Source: Altererythrobacter sp. B11 (GTDB lineage Bacteria > Pseudomonadota > Alphaproteobacteria > Sphingomonadales > Sphingomonadaceae). From it: DNA of 64,000 nucleotides. The notes under the pieces were generated by a model, which was given only the letters and a program-made list of their open reading frames with translations, did not search any database and was not told the DNA's origin. The stretch lies in assembly GCF_003569745.1 (NCBI RefSeq), contig NZ_AP018498.1:3697001-3761000 (forward strand). The letters run 5' to 3'. The position numbers and the translations under genes are program-made. Below, one piece after another: positions 17,156 through 26,582 of the stretch; within the stretch, counting starts at the first letter, position 1; the number at the start of each line of letters is the position of its first letter.

Positions 17156-17784
17156 GCGGGATCCCATTCGAGGAAGCGGCTGAGGAAGGCCAGCCCGTAG
17201 CGCTGGCTCTTTTCAGGATGGAACTGGACGCCCATGATATTGTCCCGCGCCACCGCGGCAACGAGCCCGCCGCCGTGATCCGTCATCGCGGCAATGTCGT
17301 GGCCGTTTTCAGGCTGGAAGACATAGGAGTGGAGGAAATAGGCCTCGCCCCCTTCGATCAGACCGGCGCCGTCGGGATGCGCGGTGGGCTCTACGTCGTT
17401 CCAGCCCATATGCGGCACCTTGATCGCCGGATCGGTACGCTCGATCCGGTGAACCTCGCCCGCGATCCAGCCGAGCCCCGGCGTGCTGCCATGCTCCAGC
17501 CCGCGCGTGGCGAGCAATTGCATTCCCACGCAGATGCCGAGGAACGGCACGCCGTGCTGCAGCACCCGCTCCTCCAGCGCCTCCACCAAGCCGGGAATGC
17601 CCTTCAATCCCTGCGCACAGGCCCGGAAGGAGCCGACACCCGGCAGCACGATCCGCCGCGCGCCGCGCACCAGTTCGGGATCGGCCGTCACCGTCACCTG
17701 CCTGGCGCCGGCGGCCTGCAGCGCATTCAGCACCGAATGGAGGTTTCCCGCACCATAATCGATGAGAGCGATGGCTTCAGACAT
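17152..17784 (-). CDS. hisH: Imidazole glycerol phosphate synthase glutaminase subunit HisH
   Basis: HisH hydrolyses glutamine and channels ammonia to HisF. The 210-residue class I glutamine amidotransferase begins IALIDYGAGNLHSV. It carries the nucleophile in GICVGMQLLATRGLEHG, and the His-Glu pair in GVQFHPEKSQRYG near the C-terminus. It begins 11 bp after hisB and overlaps hisA (ATGA). Confidence 0.97.
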   Translation of the reverse strand: MSEAIALIDYGAGNLHSVLNALQAAGARQVTVTADPELVRGARRIVLPGVGSFRACAQGLKGIPGLVEALEERVLQHGVPFLGICVGMQLLATRGLEHGSTPGLGWIAGEVHRIERTDPAIKVPHMGWNDVEPTAHPDGAGLIEGGEAYFLHSYVFQPENGHDIAAMTDHGGGLVAAVARDNIMGVQFHPEKSQRYGLAFLSRFLEWDPA

Positions 17785-17795
17785 GGCGCGGCGCC

Positions 17796-18389
17796 TCAGC
17801 CACCCAATTGCCCCTTGGTGCTCGGCACCGCCTCACCCTTGCGCGGATCGAGTTCCACCGCGCTGCGCATGGCACGGGCGAAGCCCTTGAAGATCGCCTC
17901 GCACACATGATGGTTGTTCTGCCCATAGAGCAGTTCGATATGCAGCGTGATCCCGGCAGCCTGCGCGATCGAATGGAACCAGTGTTCCACCAGTTCCGTA
18001 TCGAGTTCGCCCAGCTTTTCCTGGGTGAAGCGTGCCTTCCATACCAGGAACGGCCGACCCGAAATGTCCAGCGCCACGCGGGCCAGCGTTTCGTCCATCG
18101 GCGAATAGGCCTGGCCATAACGGCCGATGCCGGCCTTGCTGCCGAGCGCCTCCGAGATGGCCTGCCCCAGCGCAATAGCACTGTCTTCCGCGGTGTGATG
18201 CTGGTCCACATGCAGATCGCCATCCACCTTCAGCGTGACGTCGATCAGCGAGTGGCGCGAGAACTGCTCGATCATGTGATCGAGGAAGCCGATCCCCGTG
18301 CTGACGCTATAGGCGCCTGTGCCATCGAGATCGACCTCGACGAGGATGTCGGTTTCCGCGGTCTTTCGAGCTATCCGGCCGGTACGCAT
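17796..18389 (-). CDS. hisB: Imidazoleglycerol-phosphate dehydratase
   Basis: Converts imidazole glycerol phosphate to imidazole acetol phosphate. This is the monofunctional 197-residue form, without the phosphatase domain of enteric HisB. Metal-binding motifs are [48 protein letters not shown] and [16 protein letters not shown]. It is the first gene of the his operon and is divergent from sspB, so the roughly 85-bp gap should contain both promoters. Confidence 0.97.
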   Translation of the reverse strand: MRTGRIARKTAETDILVEVDLDGTGAYSVSTGIGFLDHMIEQFSRHSLIDVTLKVDGDLHVDQHHTAEDSAIALGQAISEALGSKAGIGRYGQAYSPMDETLARVALDISGRPFLVWKARFTQEKLGELDTELVEHWFHSIAQAAGITLHIELLYGQNNHHVCEAIFKGFARAMRSAVELDPRKGEAVPSTKGQLGG

Positions 18390-18474
18390 GGGGCACGCGC
18401 TATACGCCCGGAGGCATGTTTCGCAAGCATTCCTGCTTGACCGGGCGCGCGCGCATCTTCACCTATCGCCGCAT

Positions 18475-18993
18475 ATGAGCGACGATACGCCTGACAGCCT
18501 GATCCCTTATGACGAAATCGTGCAGGAGGCCCTGCGCGCTGTCGTCGGCCGTGTGCTCGGTTCGGTCCAGGATGCCGGCGGCGTTCTGCCCGGCAACCAC
18601 CATTTCTACGTCACCTTCAAGACGGGCGCGCCAGGGGTCAACATCCCCAAGAATCTGCGTGAGCGCTTTCCGGACGAGATGACGATCGTGTTGCAGAACA
18701 AGTTCTGGGATCTGAAAGTCACCGACCGCGGCTTCACCGTGGGGCTCAGCTTCAATCAGCTGCCCGCCAAGCTGGAGATCCCTTTCTCGGCAATCACCGC
18801 CTTTGTCGATCCGGCGGTGGATTTCGGGTTGCAGTTCCAGGCGGCCGTGCCCGATGTGGAACCCACCGCGCATGACGCGGCGGAGAACGACGGCTCAGGC
18901 GCGGGTGCTGCGGAACAGGGTGGAGAGAAGCCCGTTGCTTCCGGGGAAGACGGTTCCAATGTCGTCACGGTCGATTTCGGCCGCAAGAAGTAA
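18475..18993 (+). CDS. sspB: ClpXP adaptor SspB, alphaproteobacterial type
   Basis: SspB tethers ssrA-tagged and other substrates to the ClpXP protease. The 172-residue protein has the substrate-binding domain (IPYDEIVQEALRAVVGRVLG, GNHHFYVTFKT, NLRERFPDEMTIVLQNKFWDL), a disordered acidic linker, and a short basic C-terminus (NVVTVDFGRKK) that in this family docks on the ClpX N-domain. I start at ATG 18475 (MSDDTPDSLIPYDE); upstream in-frame residues do not fit the family. Confidence 0.9.
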   Translation: MSDDTPDSLIPYDEIVQEALRAVVGRVLGSVQDAGGVLPGNHHFYVTFKTGAPGVNIPKNLRERFPDEMTIVLQNKFWDLKVTDRGFTVGLSFNQLPAKLEIPFSAITAFVDPAVDFGLQFQAAVPDVEPTAHDAAENDGSGAGAAEQGGEKPVASGEDGSNVVTVDFGRKK

Positions 18994-19043
18994 TCTCCCG
19001 CCGCCGCAGCACCGCTGCCCGGCGGACAGCGGAGGCCTGCCGG

Positions 19044-19493
19044 ATGAGTAAACGCCCGATTTTGCCCGAACCGGCACCGCAGGATCGCAAGCGGCCGGTG
19101 AGCCGGGCGCTGGGCAAGGCGCGTAGCGGCATCAGCAAGGGCATCCAGAAGGTCCAGGGTCCCAGCCCCAATCCGGCCACCAACATTCTGATCGCCGATG
19201 TGGCGATGCGCAGCGCCATGATCGTGTTCCGTCGCAGCGTGGAGCGTGCGCTGCTGCGTGCCCGCTATGATCCGGAAACGGCGCGCGAGATTGTGGACGG
19301 CAAGCCGCGCATGCGCTCCCTCGCTACGGCCGTGGTCGCGCGCGAGGCGACGAAATCGAAAGCAGGCATGTTGCTGGTCGGCGGCGCCATGCTGGCCAAG
19401 GTGGCATTCGACCGCGGGCGCAACCGCCGGAATGCGGAGCGCGACGGCCGGCGGCAACTGGCCAAACAGGCGCTCAAGGGGCGAGAGGACTGA
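19044..19493 (+). CDS. Conserved basic protein of unknown function
   Basis: A 149-residue, strongly basic protein (many Arg/Lys). It has a central helical region (NILIADVAMRSAMIVFRRSVERALLRARYD), a short hydrophobic stretch (MLLVGGAMLAKVAF) that could be a membrane segment, and a charged tail. It follows sspB by 50 bp on the same strand and precedes gmk. It has the look of a conserved sphingomonad protein, but I cannot assign a function. Confidence 0.75.
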   Translation: MSKRPILPEPAPQDRKRPVSRALGKARSGISKGIQKVQGPSPNPATNILIADVAMRSAMIVFRRSVERALLRARYDPETAREIVDGKPRMRSLATAVVAREATKSKAGMLLVGGAMLAKVAFDRGRNRRNAERDGRRQLAKQALKGRED

Positions 19494-19562
19494 TCGCACC
19501 GCCATTGGCTTCTCGGCACGGCATGGGTTGATTTTAGCCCCTGCCATGCGCCAACAGCGCGC

Positions 19563-20213
19563 ATGGCAGACACCATCATCGAATCCGGCACGCTCGCCCG
19601 CCGCGGGCTGATGTTCATCCTCTCTTCGCCCTCCGGCGCGGGCAAGACCACCATCGCCCACCGCCTGCTGAAAGAGGAAGGCGCTGCACTGCGCATGTCG
19701 GTTTCGGTTACCACGCGCCCCATGCGGCCGGGGGAGGTGGACGGCGTCGATTACGTTTTCACCGATCGGCCCGGCTTCGAGCGGATGGTGGAGGAGGATG
19801 CCTTCCTCGAATATGCTGAGGTGTTCGGCCACTGGTACGGCACGCCGCGCGCGGAAATCCGCGCCGGGCTGAAGGTGGGGCAGGATTACATCTTCGATAT
19901 CGACTGGCAGGGCACGCAGCAGCTTTATCAGCGCGCGCAGGGCGACGTGGTGCGCGTGTTCCTGCTCCCGCCCAGCATCGAGGCGCTGGAGCAGCGCCTG
20001 CGGTCCCGCGCGACCGACAGCGACGAGGTGATCGAAAGCCGCATGGCCCGCGCCAAGTCGGAAATCAGCCATTGGGACGCCTATGACTATGTGGTCATCA
20101 ACGACGACATCGAAACCTGCTTCCGCAAGGTGAAGATGATCCTGGAGGCGGAACGGCTGCGGCGGCTGCGCCAGGTCGGGCTGATCGATTTCGCCCGCCA
20201 GCTGATGCGCTGA
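19563..20213 (+). CDS. gmk: Guanylate kinase
   Basis: Phosphorylates GMP to GDP. The 216-residue product has the P-loop [16 protein letters not shown] near residue 20, the GMP-binding segment [34 protein letters not shown], the IDWQGTQQL strand and the lid with [15 protein letters not shown]. Length and motif order are standard. It starts 69 bp after the unknown basic-protein gene. Confidence 0.97.
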   Translation: MADTIIESGTLARRGLMFILSSPSGAGKTTIAHRLLKEEGAALRMSVSVTTRPMRPGEVDGVDYVFTDRPGFERMVEEDAFLEYAEVFGHWYGTPRAEIRAGLKVGQDYIFDIDWQGTQQLYQRAQGDVVRVFLLPPSIEALEQRLRSRATDSDEVIESRMARAKSEISHWDAYDYVVINDDIETCFRKVKMILEAERLRRLRQVGLIDFARQLMR

Positions 20214-20316
20214 CCCCACGGGCGCGGGCGGCGTGGTCCGCTTCGCGCCTTGCCCTGCCCCCTCCGCCGGTTTAGCGGCGCGGGCATATCCTTTGCAGCA
20301 GCACGAAAGTATCCGC

Positions 20317-21156
20317 ATGACCGCACAGCTCGAAGCCGCCATCGCCGCCGCCTGGGAAAACCGCGCCGAAGTCACCCCCGCCAGCGGCGAGGTCCGCCGC
20401 GATGTGGAAGCGGCGCTGGAACTGCTCGATTCCGGCAAGGCACGCGTGGCTGAACCCGATGGCATGGGCGGATGGAAGGTCAATCAGTGGCTGAAGCAGG
20501 CCGTGCTCCTGTCTTTCCGCCTGAACGACAATGTGGTGGTGGACGGCGGCGCCGCCGGCGCGCCCGCATTCGACAAGGTGCCGAGCAAGTTTGCCGGCTG
20601 GGGAGACAATCGTTTCCGGACCGCAGGCTTCCGCGTGGTGCCCGGCGCGGTGGCACGCCATGGCAGCTTCATCGGCAAGGGCGTGGTGCTGATGCCCAGC
20701 TTCGTGAACATCGGCGCGTTCGTGGATGAAGGCACCATGGTGGACACTTGGGCGACGGTCGGCTCCTGCGCGCAGATCGGCAAGAATGTGCACATTTCCG
20801 GCGGCGCCGGCATCGGCGGCGTGCTGGAGCCGCTGCAGGCCGGCCCGGTGGTGATCGAGGATGGCGCCTTCATCGGCGCGCGCAGCGAAGTGGCCGAAGG
20901 CGTACGTGTGGGCGAAGGCGCAGTGCTTTCCATGGGCGTCTATCTCGGCGCCTCCACCAAGATCGTGGACCGCGCCACGGGCGAGGTGCATCGCGGGCAT
21001 GTGCCGCCCTATTCGGTCGTCGTTCCCGGCGCCCTGCCCGGCAAGCCTCTGCCCGATGGCACGCAAGGCCCCTCGCTCTATTGCGCCGTGATCGTGAAGA
21101 CGGTGGACGCGCAGACCCGCGCCAAGACCGGCATCAACGAGCTGCTGCGGGACTAA
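20317..21156 (+). CDS. dapD: Tetrahydrodipicolinate N-succinyltransferase
   Basis: Transfers succinyl from succinyl-CoA to tetrahydrodipicolinate in the succinylase branch of lysine and diaminopimelate synthesis. The 279-residue product has the N-terminal domain ([19 protein letters not shown]) and a left-handed beta-helix built from hexapeptides ([49 protein letters not shown]). I start at ATG 20317. The open frame from 20233 lacks family similarity before this point. Confidence 0.97.
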   Translation: MTAQLEAAIAAAWENRAEVTPASGEVRRDVEAALELLDSGKARVAEPDGMGGWKVNQWLKQAVLLSFRLNDNVVVDGGAAGAPAFDKVPSKFAGWGDNRFRTAGFRVVPGAVARHGSFIGKGVVLMPSFVNIGAFVDEGTMVDTWATVGSCAQIGKNVHISGGAGIGGVLEPLQAGPVVIEDGAFIGARSEVAEGVRVGEGAVLSMGVYLGASTKIVDRATGEVHRGHVPPYSVVVPGALPGKPLPDGTQGPSLYCAVIVKTVDAQTRAKTGINELLRD

Positions 21157-21194
21157 AGGGCAGGCGGTAGAGCGGACGGACTGGACCGCGCGGG

Positions 21195-21292
21195 CGCGCG
21201 TCCGTCGACAGGCTCAGGACCAGCGGGGGAAGGGGAAAGTTCATCTCCTCTCCCCGTCATTCCCGCGCAGGCGGGAAGCCAGCGCCGCGCGT
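21195..21292. repeat. Composite of two sphingomonad-type palindromic elements
   Basis: A TCGACAGGCTCAGGACCAGCGG half-element at about 21198-21219 is followed by CGTCATTCCCGCGCAGGCGGGAA at about 21256-21278. These are the same two families as at 1.9-2.0 kb and 5.5-5.6 kb. The composite lies in the 215-bp gap after dapD and may help end dapD transcription. Confidence 0.7.
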
Positions 21293-21371
21293 GCACCAGC
21301 CCGCTCCGCGGAACATTCCGCGTCCTCGGCAGTAGGATGGGCGTAATCACCGAATTGGAGCGGAGAAGGCA

Positions 21372-21689
21372 ATGGAAGGCAGAACCCCCGGAGTTCATAC
21401 CGAAACGGACGAGGTGCGCGCGGGCTCGACCCCGCATGTCGTGCGCTGGATTCTGGGTATCAGCCTCCTCGCCGTGATCGTCGCCTTGTCGGCGGTATGG
21501 ATCATCGGTGCAGCGACTCACGAAGGTCCGGATGAAGCGGCGGTTACGCCCACCGCGCAGACGTCTGGCGCGGTCAATAGCGATGGCGGCACGGTCATTA
21601 CGGAAGGCATGGACGAGATGGACGCCCCGCAGCCGGGCGCGACCTCCGATACGCCGCTGCAGACGATCCCCAACGATACTAGCGATTGA
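21372..21689 (+). CDS. Single-pass membrane protein of unknown function
   Basis: A 105-residue protein with a short cytoplasmic N-terminus, one membrane helix (WILGISLLAVIVALSAVWIIGAA), and an acidic, Thr/Ser/Pro-rich tail that is probably periplasmic and disordered. The ATG at 21372 has a good purine-rich site (GGAGCGGAGAAGG) just upstream. It is 63 bp before the DUF1810 gene on the same strand. No family recognised. Confidence 0.65.
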   Translation: MEGRTPGVHTETDEVRAGSTPHVVRWILGISLLAVIVALSAVWIIGAATHEGPDEAAVTPTAQTSGAVNSDGGTVITEGMDEMDAPQPGATSDTPLQTIPNDTSD

Positions 21690-21752
21690 GGCCGCGTATC
21701 GCTGGCGGACGTTCGGCTCGCAGTACATCTATAGGCTGAAGCAGGTGCGATC

Positions 21753-22202
21753 ATGGGCGTCTGTGGCGGATTGACGCGCTTTGTTCAGGCCCAGGCGGGT
21801 ATTTACCCCCGCGCGCTGGAGGAACTGCGCGCCGGCGCCAAGCGCAGCCACTGGATGTGGTTCATCTTCCCCCAGATCATCGGCCTGGGGCGAAGCAGCA
21901 CCGCGCAATTCTATGCGATTGCCGATCTGGCCGAAGCGCGCTGCTACCTTGCGCATCCGCTGCTCGGCCCCCGCCTGGAAGAAGCGACCCGCGCCATGCT
22001 CGCGTGGTCGGCAGAGCGGAGCCCGGAAGCCATACTGGGCCACGTTGATGCACTGAAATTCCACAGCTCGATGACGCTGTTCGACGCGGCTGCGGAGGGG
22101 GAAGGGCCCTATCGCGAGGCGCTCGACTCCTTTTATTATAGCCAGCGAGACGGCGCGACGACCGCCATCATCGGACGCGAGCAAGCCGCGCCCTCAGCCT
22201 GA
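21753..22202 (+). CDS. DUF1810-family protein
   Basis: A 149-residue member of DUF1810, recognisable from LTRFVQAQAGIYPRALEELRAGAKRSHWMWFIFPQIIGLG, AIADLAEARCYLAHPLLGPRL and DALKFHSSMTLF. The helical fold has been linked to calpastatin-like annotation by name only, and no biochemical role is established. Its stop lies 10 bp from the stop of the convergent dipeptidase gene. Confidence 0.9.
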   Translation: MGVCGGLTRFVQAQAGIYPRALEELRAGAKRSHWMWFIFPQIIGLGRSSTAQFYAIADLAEARCYLAHPLLGPRLEEATRAMLAWSAERSPEAILGHVDALKFHSSMTLFDAAAEGEGPYREALDSFYYSQRDGATTAIIGREQAAPSA

Positions 22203-22212
22203 GCGCCGGCGA

Positions 22213-23466
22213 TTATCCCTCCACGGGCGTCTCTATCGGCGGGTCCGCCCGGTGCGCCGCGGCGTAGGCTTCGGCCGCACGCAGCACGCGCATCATGTTG
22301 CGGCTGCTGATCTTTTCCAGATCCTGCCGGCTGTATCCGCGCCGCGCGAGCTCCGTGAACAGCGCCGGATAGCCCGAGACATCCTCCATCCCCACCGGCC
22401 CGCTGTCCATCCCGTCATAATCACCGCCAAGGCCGATGTAATCGATCCCCGCGACTTCGCGGATATGGTCGATGTGGTCGGCCATGTCGGAGACGGCGGC
22501 CTTGGGTGCCGGATTCGCGGCATCCCACGTCTTCATCGCTGCCTCCACCGCCTGCGGCTGCCCCTGCCACAGCGCGGCGAGGCGCGCCTGTTCCGCCTGC
22601 CGGCGGGCCTGGAACTGGCGCAGATCCTCGCTCAGATAGCCGGGCAGCCCCACCACCATCACGATGCCGCCATTCTCCTTCAGCCGGGCGAGCACCGCAT
22701 CGGGCACGTTGCGGGCGTGGCCATTCACCGCGCGGGCCCCGCTGTGGCTGAAGATCACCGGCGCGCGCGCCGCATCCAGTGCATCCATCATGGTGGCTTC
22801 GCTGGTGTGGCTGAGATCGACCAGCATTCCGATCCGCTGCATCTCGCGCACGACCTTCACCCCGAAATCGGTGAGGCCATCGTGCTGTGGGGCGTCGGTG
22901 GCGCTATCGGCCCAGGGCAGCGTCTTCGAATGGGTCAGCGTCATATAACGGGCGCCCAGGTCATACATCTGGCGCAGCACGGCGAGACTACCGTCGATCG
23001 AGCTGCCGCCCTCCATGCCCATGAGCGAGGCGATCCGGCCCTGCTTCATCGCCCGTTCCACATCCTCTGCCGTGAGGGCGAGCGCGAGATCACCGGGATA
23101 GCGCGCAATCAGCCGCTTCGTCACATCGATCTGCTGCAGCGTGGCCACCACCGCTTCCGGCCCCGGAAGGTCGGCGCTGACATAGACGGACCAAAACTGC
23201 GCACCCACCCGGCCGCGGCGCAGGCGCGGAAGATCGGTGTGCATGCCGCCTTTGCTCCAGCCATTAGACGGGGCGCGGCTCGTATCGCGGAAGTCGAAAT
23301 CGGCGATCACATCCTTGTAGCGATCACGCAATTGCTCGGGCACGTCATTGTGCCCATCCCACACCGGTGCGGCCTTCAGCGCGGCCTCGGCCACCTGCTC
23401 CGGGCTTTGCGCCGCCAGCGGGGCAGCAAGGAGCAGTGCGGCGAGGCCGATGGCGTGATGTCGCAT
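22213..23466 (-). CDS. Membrane dipeptidase (peptidase family M19)
   Basis: A 417-residue zinc dipeptidase of the renal-dipeptidase family, exported by an N-terminal signal (IGLAALLLAAPLAAQSPEQ). Zinc-ligand motifs are present: VWDGHNDVPEQL (HxD), LMGMEGGSSI (Glu), LVDLSHTSEATMMDAL and IFSHSGARAVNGHARN (His), then IDYIGLGGDYDGMD near the C-terminus. It presumably cleaves dipeptides, possibly including D-amino-acid dipeptides, in the periplasm. It starts 7 bp after the DUF72 gene and is probably in an operon with it. Confidence 0.93.
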   Translation of the reverse strand: MRHHAIGLAALLLAAPLAAQSPEQVAEAALKAAPVWDGHNDVPEQLRDRYKDVIADFDFRDTSRAPSNGWSKGGMHTDLPRLRRGRVGAQFWSVYVSADLPGPEAVVATLQQIDVTKRLIARYPGDLALALTAEDVERAMKQGRIASLMGMEGGSSIDGSLAVLRQMYDLGARYMTLTHSKTLPWADSATDAPQHDGLTDFGVKVVREMQRIGMLVDLSHTSEATMMDALDAARAPVIFSHSGARAVNGHARNVPDAVLARLKENGGIVMVVGLPGYLSEDLRQFQARRQAEQARLAALWQGQPQAVEAAMKTWDAANPAPKAAVSDMADHIDHIREVAGIDYIGLGGDYDGMDSGPVGMEDVSGYPALFTELARRGYSRQDLEKISSRNMMRVLRAAEAYAAAHRADPPIETPVEG

Positions 23467-23473
23467 TATGTGG

Positions 23474-24271
23474 TCAGTCCCCCAGCAGGCCGGCCAGCGC
23501 CATGGCGGCAGCCGGTGCGCGCTCCTTCGCGCCGTTGATCATGAAGGCGAACACATCGCCCTGCCCGCCGCGACTATCGGCGCGTTCGGCACGATATGGC
23601 AAGCCCTGCGGCGCATGACCGCCGGCCCAGCTTTCACAGATGCGGCGGATGCGATCGAGTTCGTCGGCCGGATAGCCGGTGGGACAGTCGCTGTGCATGC
23701 CCTGCATCCGCAGATAGGCGAAGTCCGCCGTGCGGTCGCCCACCGGCACACGCTCAGGGTGTTCGGACCAGACGATCGCCACCCCCGCCTTGCGCGCCAT
23801 CTGCACGAATTCGGCGCAGGCGAAGCTCTCATGCCCCACTTCGATCGCGTGGCGCAGCGGCAGGCCTTCATGGCTCCCCGGCAGCAGATCGAGGAAGGCG
23901 GCCATGTCGTCCGGATCGAAGCGCTTGGTGGTGGCCAGTTGCCAGCAGATGGGGCCGAGCTTTCCGCCCAGTTCCACCAGCCCCTGGTCGAGGAAATGCG
24001 CCACCCCTTCCCCCGCCTCCGCCAGCACCTTGCGGTTGCTGACATAGCGCGAACCCTTCAGCGCGAAGACGAAGCCCTCCGGTGTCTCGTCATGCCATTT
24101 GCGGAAGCTCTCCGGCTTCTGCAGGCGGTAGAAGGTGGCGTTGATCTCGATCGCGGCGACATGGCGGGAGGCATATTCCAGCTCTCGCCGATGCGGCAGG
24201 TCGGCGGGATAGAAAGCGCCATTGCGCCACCCGTCGTAAGTCCAGCCACCGATTCCCGTGCGGATCGTCAT
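23474..24271 (-). CDS. DUF72-family TIM-barrel protein
   Basis: A 265-residue DUF72 protein (YecE-like). The diagnostic start IRTGIGGWTYDGWRNGAFYP is followed by LEYASRHVAAIEINATFYRL, SFRKWHDETPEGFVFALKGSRYVSN, and the ending VFAFMINGAKERAPAAAMAL. The fold is a TIM barrel but no reaction has been established for the family. It is upstream of, and probably cotranscribed with, the dipeptidase, and divergent from the DUF985 gene. Confidence 0.92.
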   Translation of the reverse strand: MTIRTGIGGWTYDGWRNGAFYPADLPHRRELEYASRHVAAIEINATFYRLQKPESFRKWHDETPEGFVFALKGSRYVSNRKVLAEAGEGVAHFLDQGLVELGGKLGPICWQLATTKRFDPDDMAAFLDLLPGSHEGLPLRHAIEVGHESFACAEFVQMARKAGVAIVWSEHPERVPVGDRTADFAYLRMQGMHSDCPTGYPADELDRIRRICESWAGGHAPQGLPYRAERADSRGGQGDVFAFMINGAKERAPAAAMALAGLLGD

Positions 24272-24351
24272 ATGGCTATGCTACACCAGCAACGACATAC
24301 TGCGCGCAACAATTCCGGCACCGGCCGGTTTGCAGACGGGAGGGCGAGGCG

Positions 24352-24789
24352 ATGAACGAAGCCAAGCGAGTGATCGAGGCGCTGCGCCTCTCCCCCCATC
24401 CGGAAGGTGGCTGGTATCGCGAAACCTGGCGCGCCCCCGCCGCGGAGGGCGAGCGGGGCCATGCCACCGCAATCCACTTCCTGCTCGAAGCGCATCAGCG
24501 GTCGCATTGGCACCGGGTGGATGCGGCGGAAATCTGGTTGTGGCACACCGGCGATCCGCTGCTGCTGTCCCTCTCCGCCGATGCCGACGGACCCGTGCGG
24601 GAGATCCGGCTGGGGCCCGATGTGCTGGGCGGAGACCTGCCGCAATATGTGGTCGCCCCCGCCGAATGGCAGGCTGCGGCGCCGCTTCCCGGCAGCGCAG
24701 GTTATACGCTCGCCAGCTGCGTGGTGGCCCCGGCTTTCCGCTTCGAAGGCTTCGAGCTGGCAGCCGAAGGCTGGCGGCCCGGCACTTGA
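24352..24789 (+). CDS. DUF985-family cupin protein
   Basis: A 145-residue cupin of the DUF985 group. It carries LRLSPHPEGGWYRETWRA, TAIHFLLEAHQRSHWHRVDAAEIWLWH with the cupin histidines and glutamate, LGPDVLGGDLPQYVVAP, and the late SCVVAPAFRFEGFEL. Members resemble Streptomyces/plant proteins of unsettled function. Its stop codon overlaps the TTG start of the next gene, so the two form a coupled pair. Confidence 0.9.
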   Translation: MNEAKRVIEALRLSPHPEGGWYRETWRAPAAEGERGHATAIHFLLEAHQRSHWHRVDAAEIWLWHTGDPLLLSLSADADGPVREIRLGPDVLGGDLPQYVVAPAEWQAAAPLPGSAGYTLASCVVAPAFRFEGFELAAEGWRPGT

Positions 24790-25187
24790 CCCGCACCGTT
24801 CTACGCCTGCTGCTGGCCGCCTTCTATGCGGTCGCCGGCTGCTTCCACCTCGCCGCGCCCGCGCCCTTCCTGCGCATCATGCCCGGCTTCGTGCCGCAGG
24901 CCGAACTGGTGGTGCAACTCACCGGGCTGGCAGAGCTTGCCGGGGCCGCCGCGCTGGCGCAGCCCTGGTGGCCGGGGCTGCGCAGGGCGGGCGGGATCGG
25001 CCTCGCCGCCTATGCGCTGTGCGTCTGGCCGGCGAACATCAATCACTTCGCCATGGACATGGCCCGCACCGACCATGGCTGGGGCCTTGCCTATCACCTG
25101 CCGCGCATGGCGCTGCAGCCGGTGCTGATCTGGCTGGCGCTGTGGACCGGCGGCGCGACGGACTGGCCCTTCCGCCGCCGGGCGTAG
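24786..25187 (+). CDS. DoxX-like small integral membrane protein
   Basis: A 133-residue, four-helix membrane protein beginning at a TTG that overlaps the DUF985 stop (TTGA): LRLLLAAFYAVAGCFHLAAPAPFLRIMPGFVP is the typical DoxX-type opening. Further helices follow with ELAGAAALAQPWWPGLRRAG and YALCVWPANINHFAMDMA. The NINH motif and overall size match DoxX/DUF4345-type proteins. The open frame upstream of 24786 is only the shadow of the DUF985 gene. Function unknown; it ends 2 bp from the convergent dioxygenase gene. Confidence 0.8.
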   Translation: MTRTVLRLLLAAFYAVAGCFHLAAPAPFLRIMPGFVPQAELVVQLTGLAELAGAAALAQPWWPGLRRAGGIGLAAYALCVWPANINHFAMDMARTDHGWGLAYHLPRMALQPVLIWLALWTGGATDWPFRRRA

Positions 25188-25189
25188 CC

Positions 25190-26458
25190 TCAGTCGTCCT
25201 TGTCGTCCTTCCCGCCCACGCCATAGGTGATGGCGGCATTGCGGGTCTTCTGGAAGTCCTCCACGCTCATGCCCTTCATCGCGGCATAGATGTGGATGTT
25301 GCCGACGCCCGTCACCGCGCCGAGCTTTTCCAGCATGAAGAAGATCACGCCGTAATGGATCATGCCGATCCAGTCGCGCCGGCGGATCAGGTCGCGCTCC
25401 TCATCCGTCAGGTCGGCCGCGGCGAGGCATGCCTCTTCGTCTTCCTTGAATGCCTTGCGGATCTTCGGATCGATCAGCGAATGCAGGAAGTGATTGATGC
25501 GGAAGCCCTTGACCGAACGCTCGATGGTGAAGGGATAGGTACCCTCCAGCGCCGCGGCGCCTTCCCAGTCCCACTCCATCCGCTCGCGCAGCGCCTCGTC
25601 GCTCTCGCGCGGCTCCGCCTCAGGCTTTTCTTCCAGGATCATCGTGGCGATCGGCGTCATGGATGGCAGGAAATAGGCCTTGTGGGTGCACTCCACCTCT
25701 TCGGACAGGGCGCCGCGCATCATCATCCACATCACCACTTCGGCGCCTTCCCAGCCGCCCAGTTCGGCAAGCTTGGCCACCGGATAATCCAGCAGGCCTT
25801 CGGGATGCTTCTCCAGCCGGTCCATGAATTCCATGTCCCATTCGGTGTTGTTGAAGCCGTTGCGTTCGCCATGCACCTGATGGCTGAGGCCGCCCGTGCC
25901 CACGATGGCGACCTTGATGTCTTCCGGATAGGACTGGATCGCGCGGCGCAGCGACTTGCCGAATTTCCAGAACCGCCGCGCAGAGGGCAGCGGCACGGTG
26001 AGCACGCCGCAAGCGATCGGCAGGAACCGCGCTGCCCAGCCATCCGCATCGTGATCGAGGATTACGGACAGCGGGGAGAAGGCGCCGTGGTCCAGGTTCT
26101 TGCCCTGGAAATAGCTGAGATCGAACTCGTCGGCGACCATGGCCTTGGCCACATGCTGCGCCAGCTTCGGATCGCCCATGATGCGCGGCAGATCGCGCGG
26201 GCCGCCGCCTTCATCCGCAGGGCCATAGCTTTCCCCCACGCCCAGCGCGAAATGGCTGTAGTGGTCGAAGAAAGCCGTCATGTGATCGTTGTAGATATAC
26301 AGCAGGACATCGGGCTTCTTGTCCCGCATCCACTGCTGCACCGGTTCATAGCCTTCGAAGATCGGCTTCCACACCGGATCGTCGAACTTCTTCGCATCCT
26401 TGGCGAAAGCGATGGTGGGGGTGTGCGATGTGGCGATCCCGCCGACGATGGTAGCCAT
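25190..26458 (-). CDS. Gallate-type class III extradiol dioxygenase (fused LigB-LigA domains)
   Basis: A 422-residue fusion of a catalytic LigB-like domain (about 1-300) and a C-terminal LigA-like domain (about 335-405, RRRDWIGMIHYGVIFFMLEK). This architecture is found in gallate dioxygenases (DesB, GalA) and 3-O-methylgallate dioxygenase (DesZ). Iron ligands expected for DesB are in place: His12 in SHTPT, His59 in YNDHMT and the glutamate in GGWEGAEVVMW near 240. His124 (LDHGAF) and His195 (SHQVHGERNGFNN) are also conserved. It should open the ring of gallate or a close analogue to a 4-oxalomesaconate-type product. No downstream pathway genes are adjacent. I use ATG 26458; the frame runs further upstream without similarity. 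Confidence 0.85.
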   Translation of the reverse strand: MATIVGGIATSHTPTIAFAKDAKKFDDPVWKPIFEGYEPVQQWMRDKKPDVLLYIYNDHMTAFFDHYSHFALGVGESYGPADEGGGPRDLPRIMGDPKLAQHVAKAMVADEFDLSYFQGKNLDHGAFSPLSVILDHDADGWAARFLPIACGVLTVPLPSARRFWKFGKSLRRAIQSYPEDIKVAIVGTGGLSHQVHGERNGFNNTEWDMEFMDRLEKHPEGLLDYPVAKLAELGGWEGAEVVMWMMMRGALSEEVECTHKAYFLPSMTPIATMILEEKPEAEPRESDEALRERMEWDWEGAAALEGTYPFTIERSVKGFRINHFLHSLIDPKIRKAFKEDEEACLAAADLTDEERDLIRRRDWIGMIHYGVIFFMLEKLGAVTGVGNIHIYAAMKGMSVEDFQKTRNAAITYGVGGKDDKDD

Positions 26459-26582
26459 ATCCGGGTCCGTTCCTCTCCGTGGAGCGCGGTGGCCCCGCGC
26501 GTTTCGTGGAATGGATGATGCCACGCGCCGGCGCATTGCGACAAGTCAAAACCCTCGCAAGGGTGAATTCATCGCATATCCG

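Noticed and set aside
24258-24785. Long fusion upstream of the DoxX-like gene
   Set aside because: That part is the shifted frame of the DUF985 gene; a TTG at 24786 overlapping the DUF985 stop gives a natural start.
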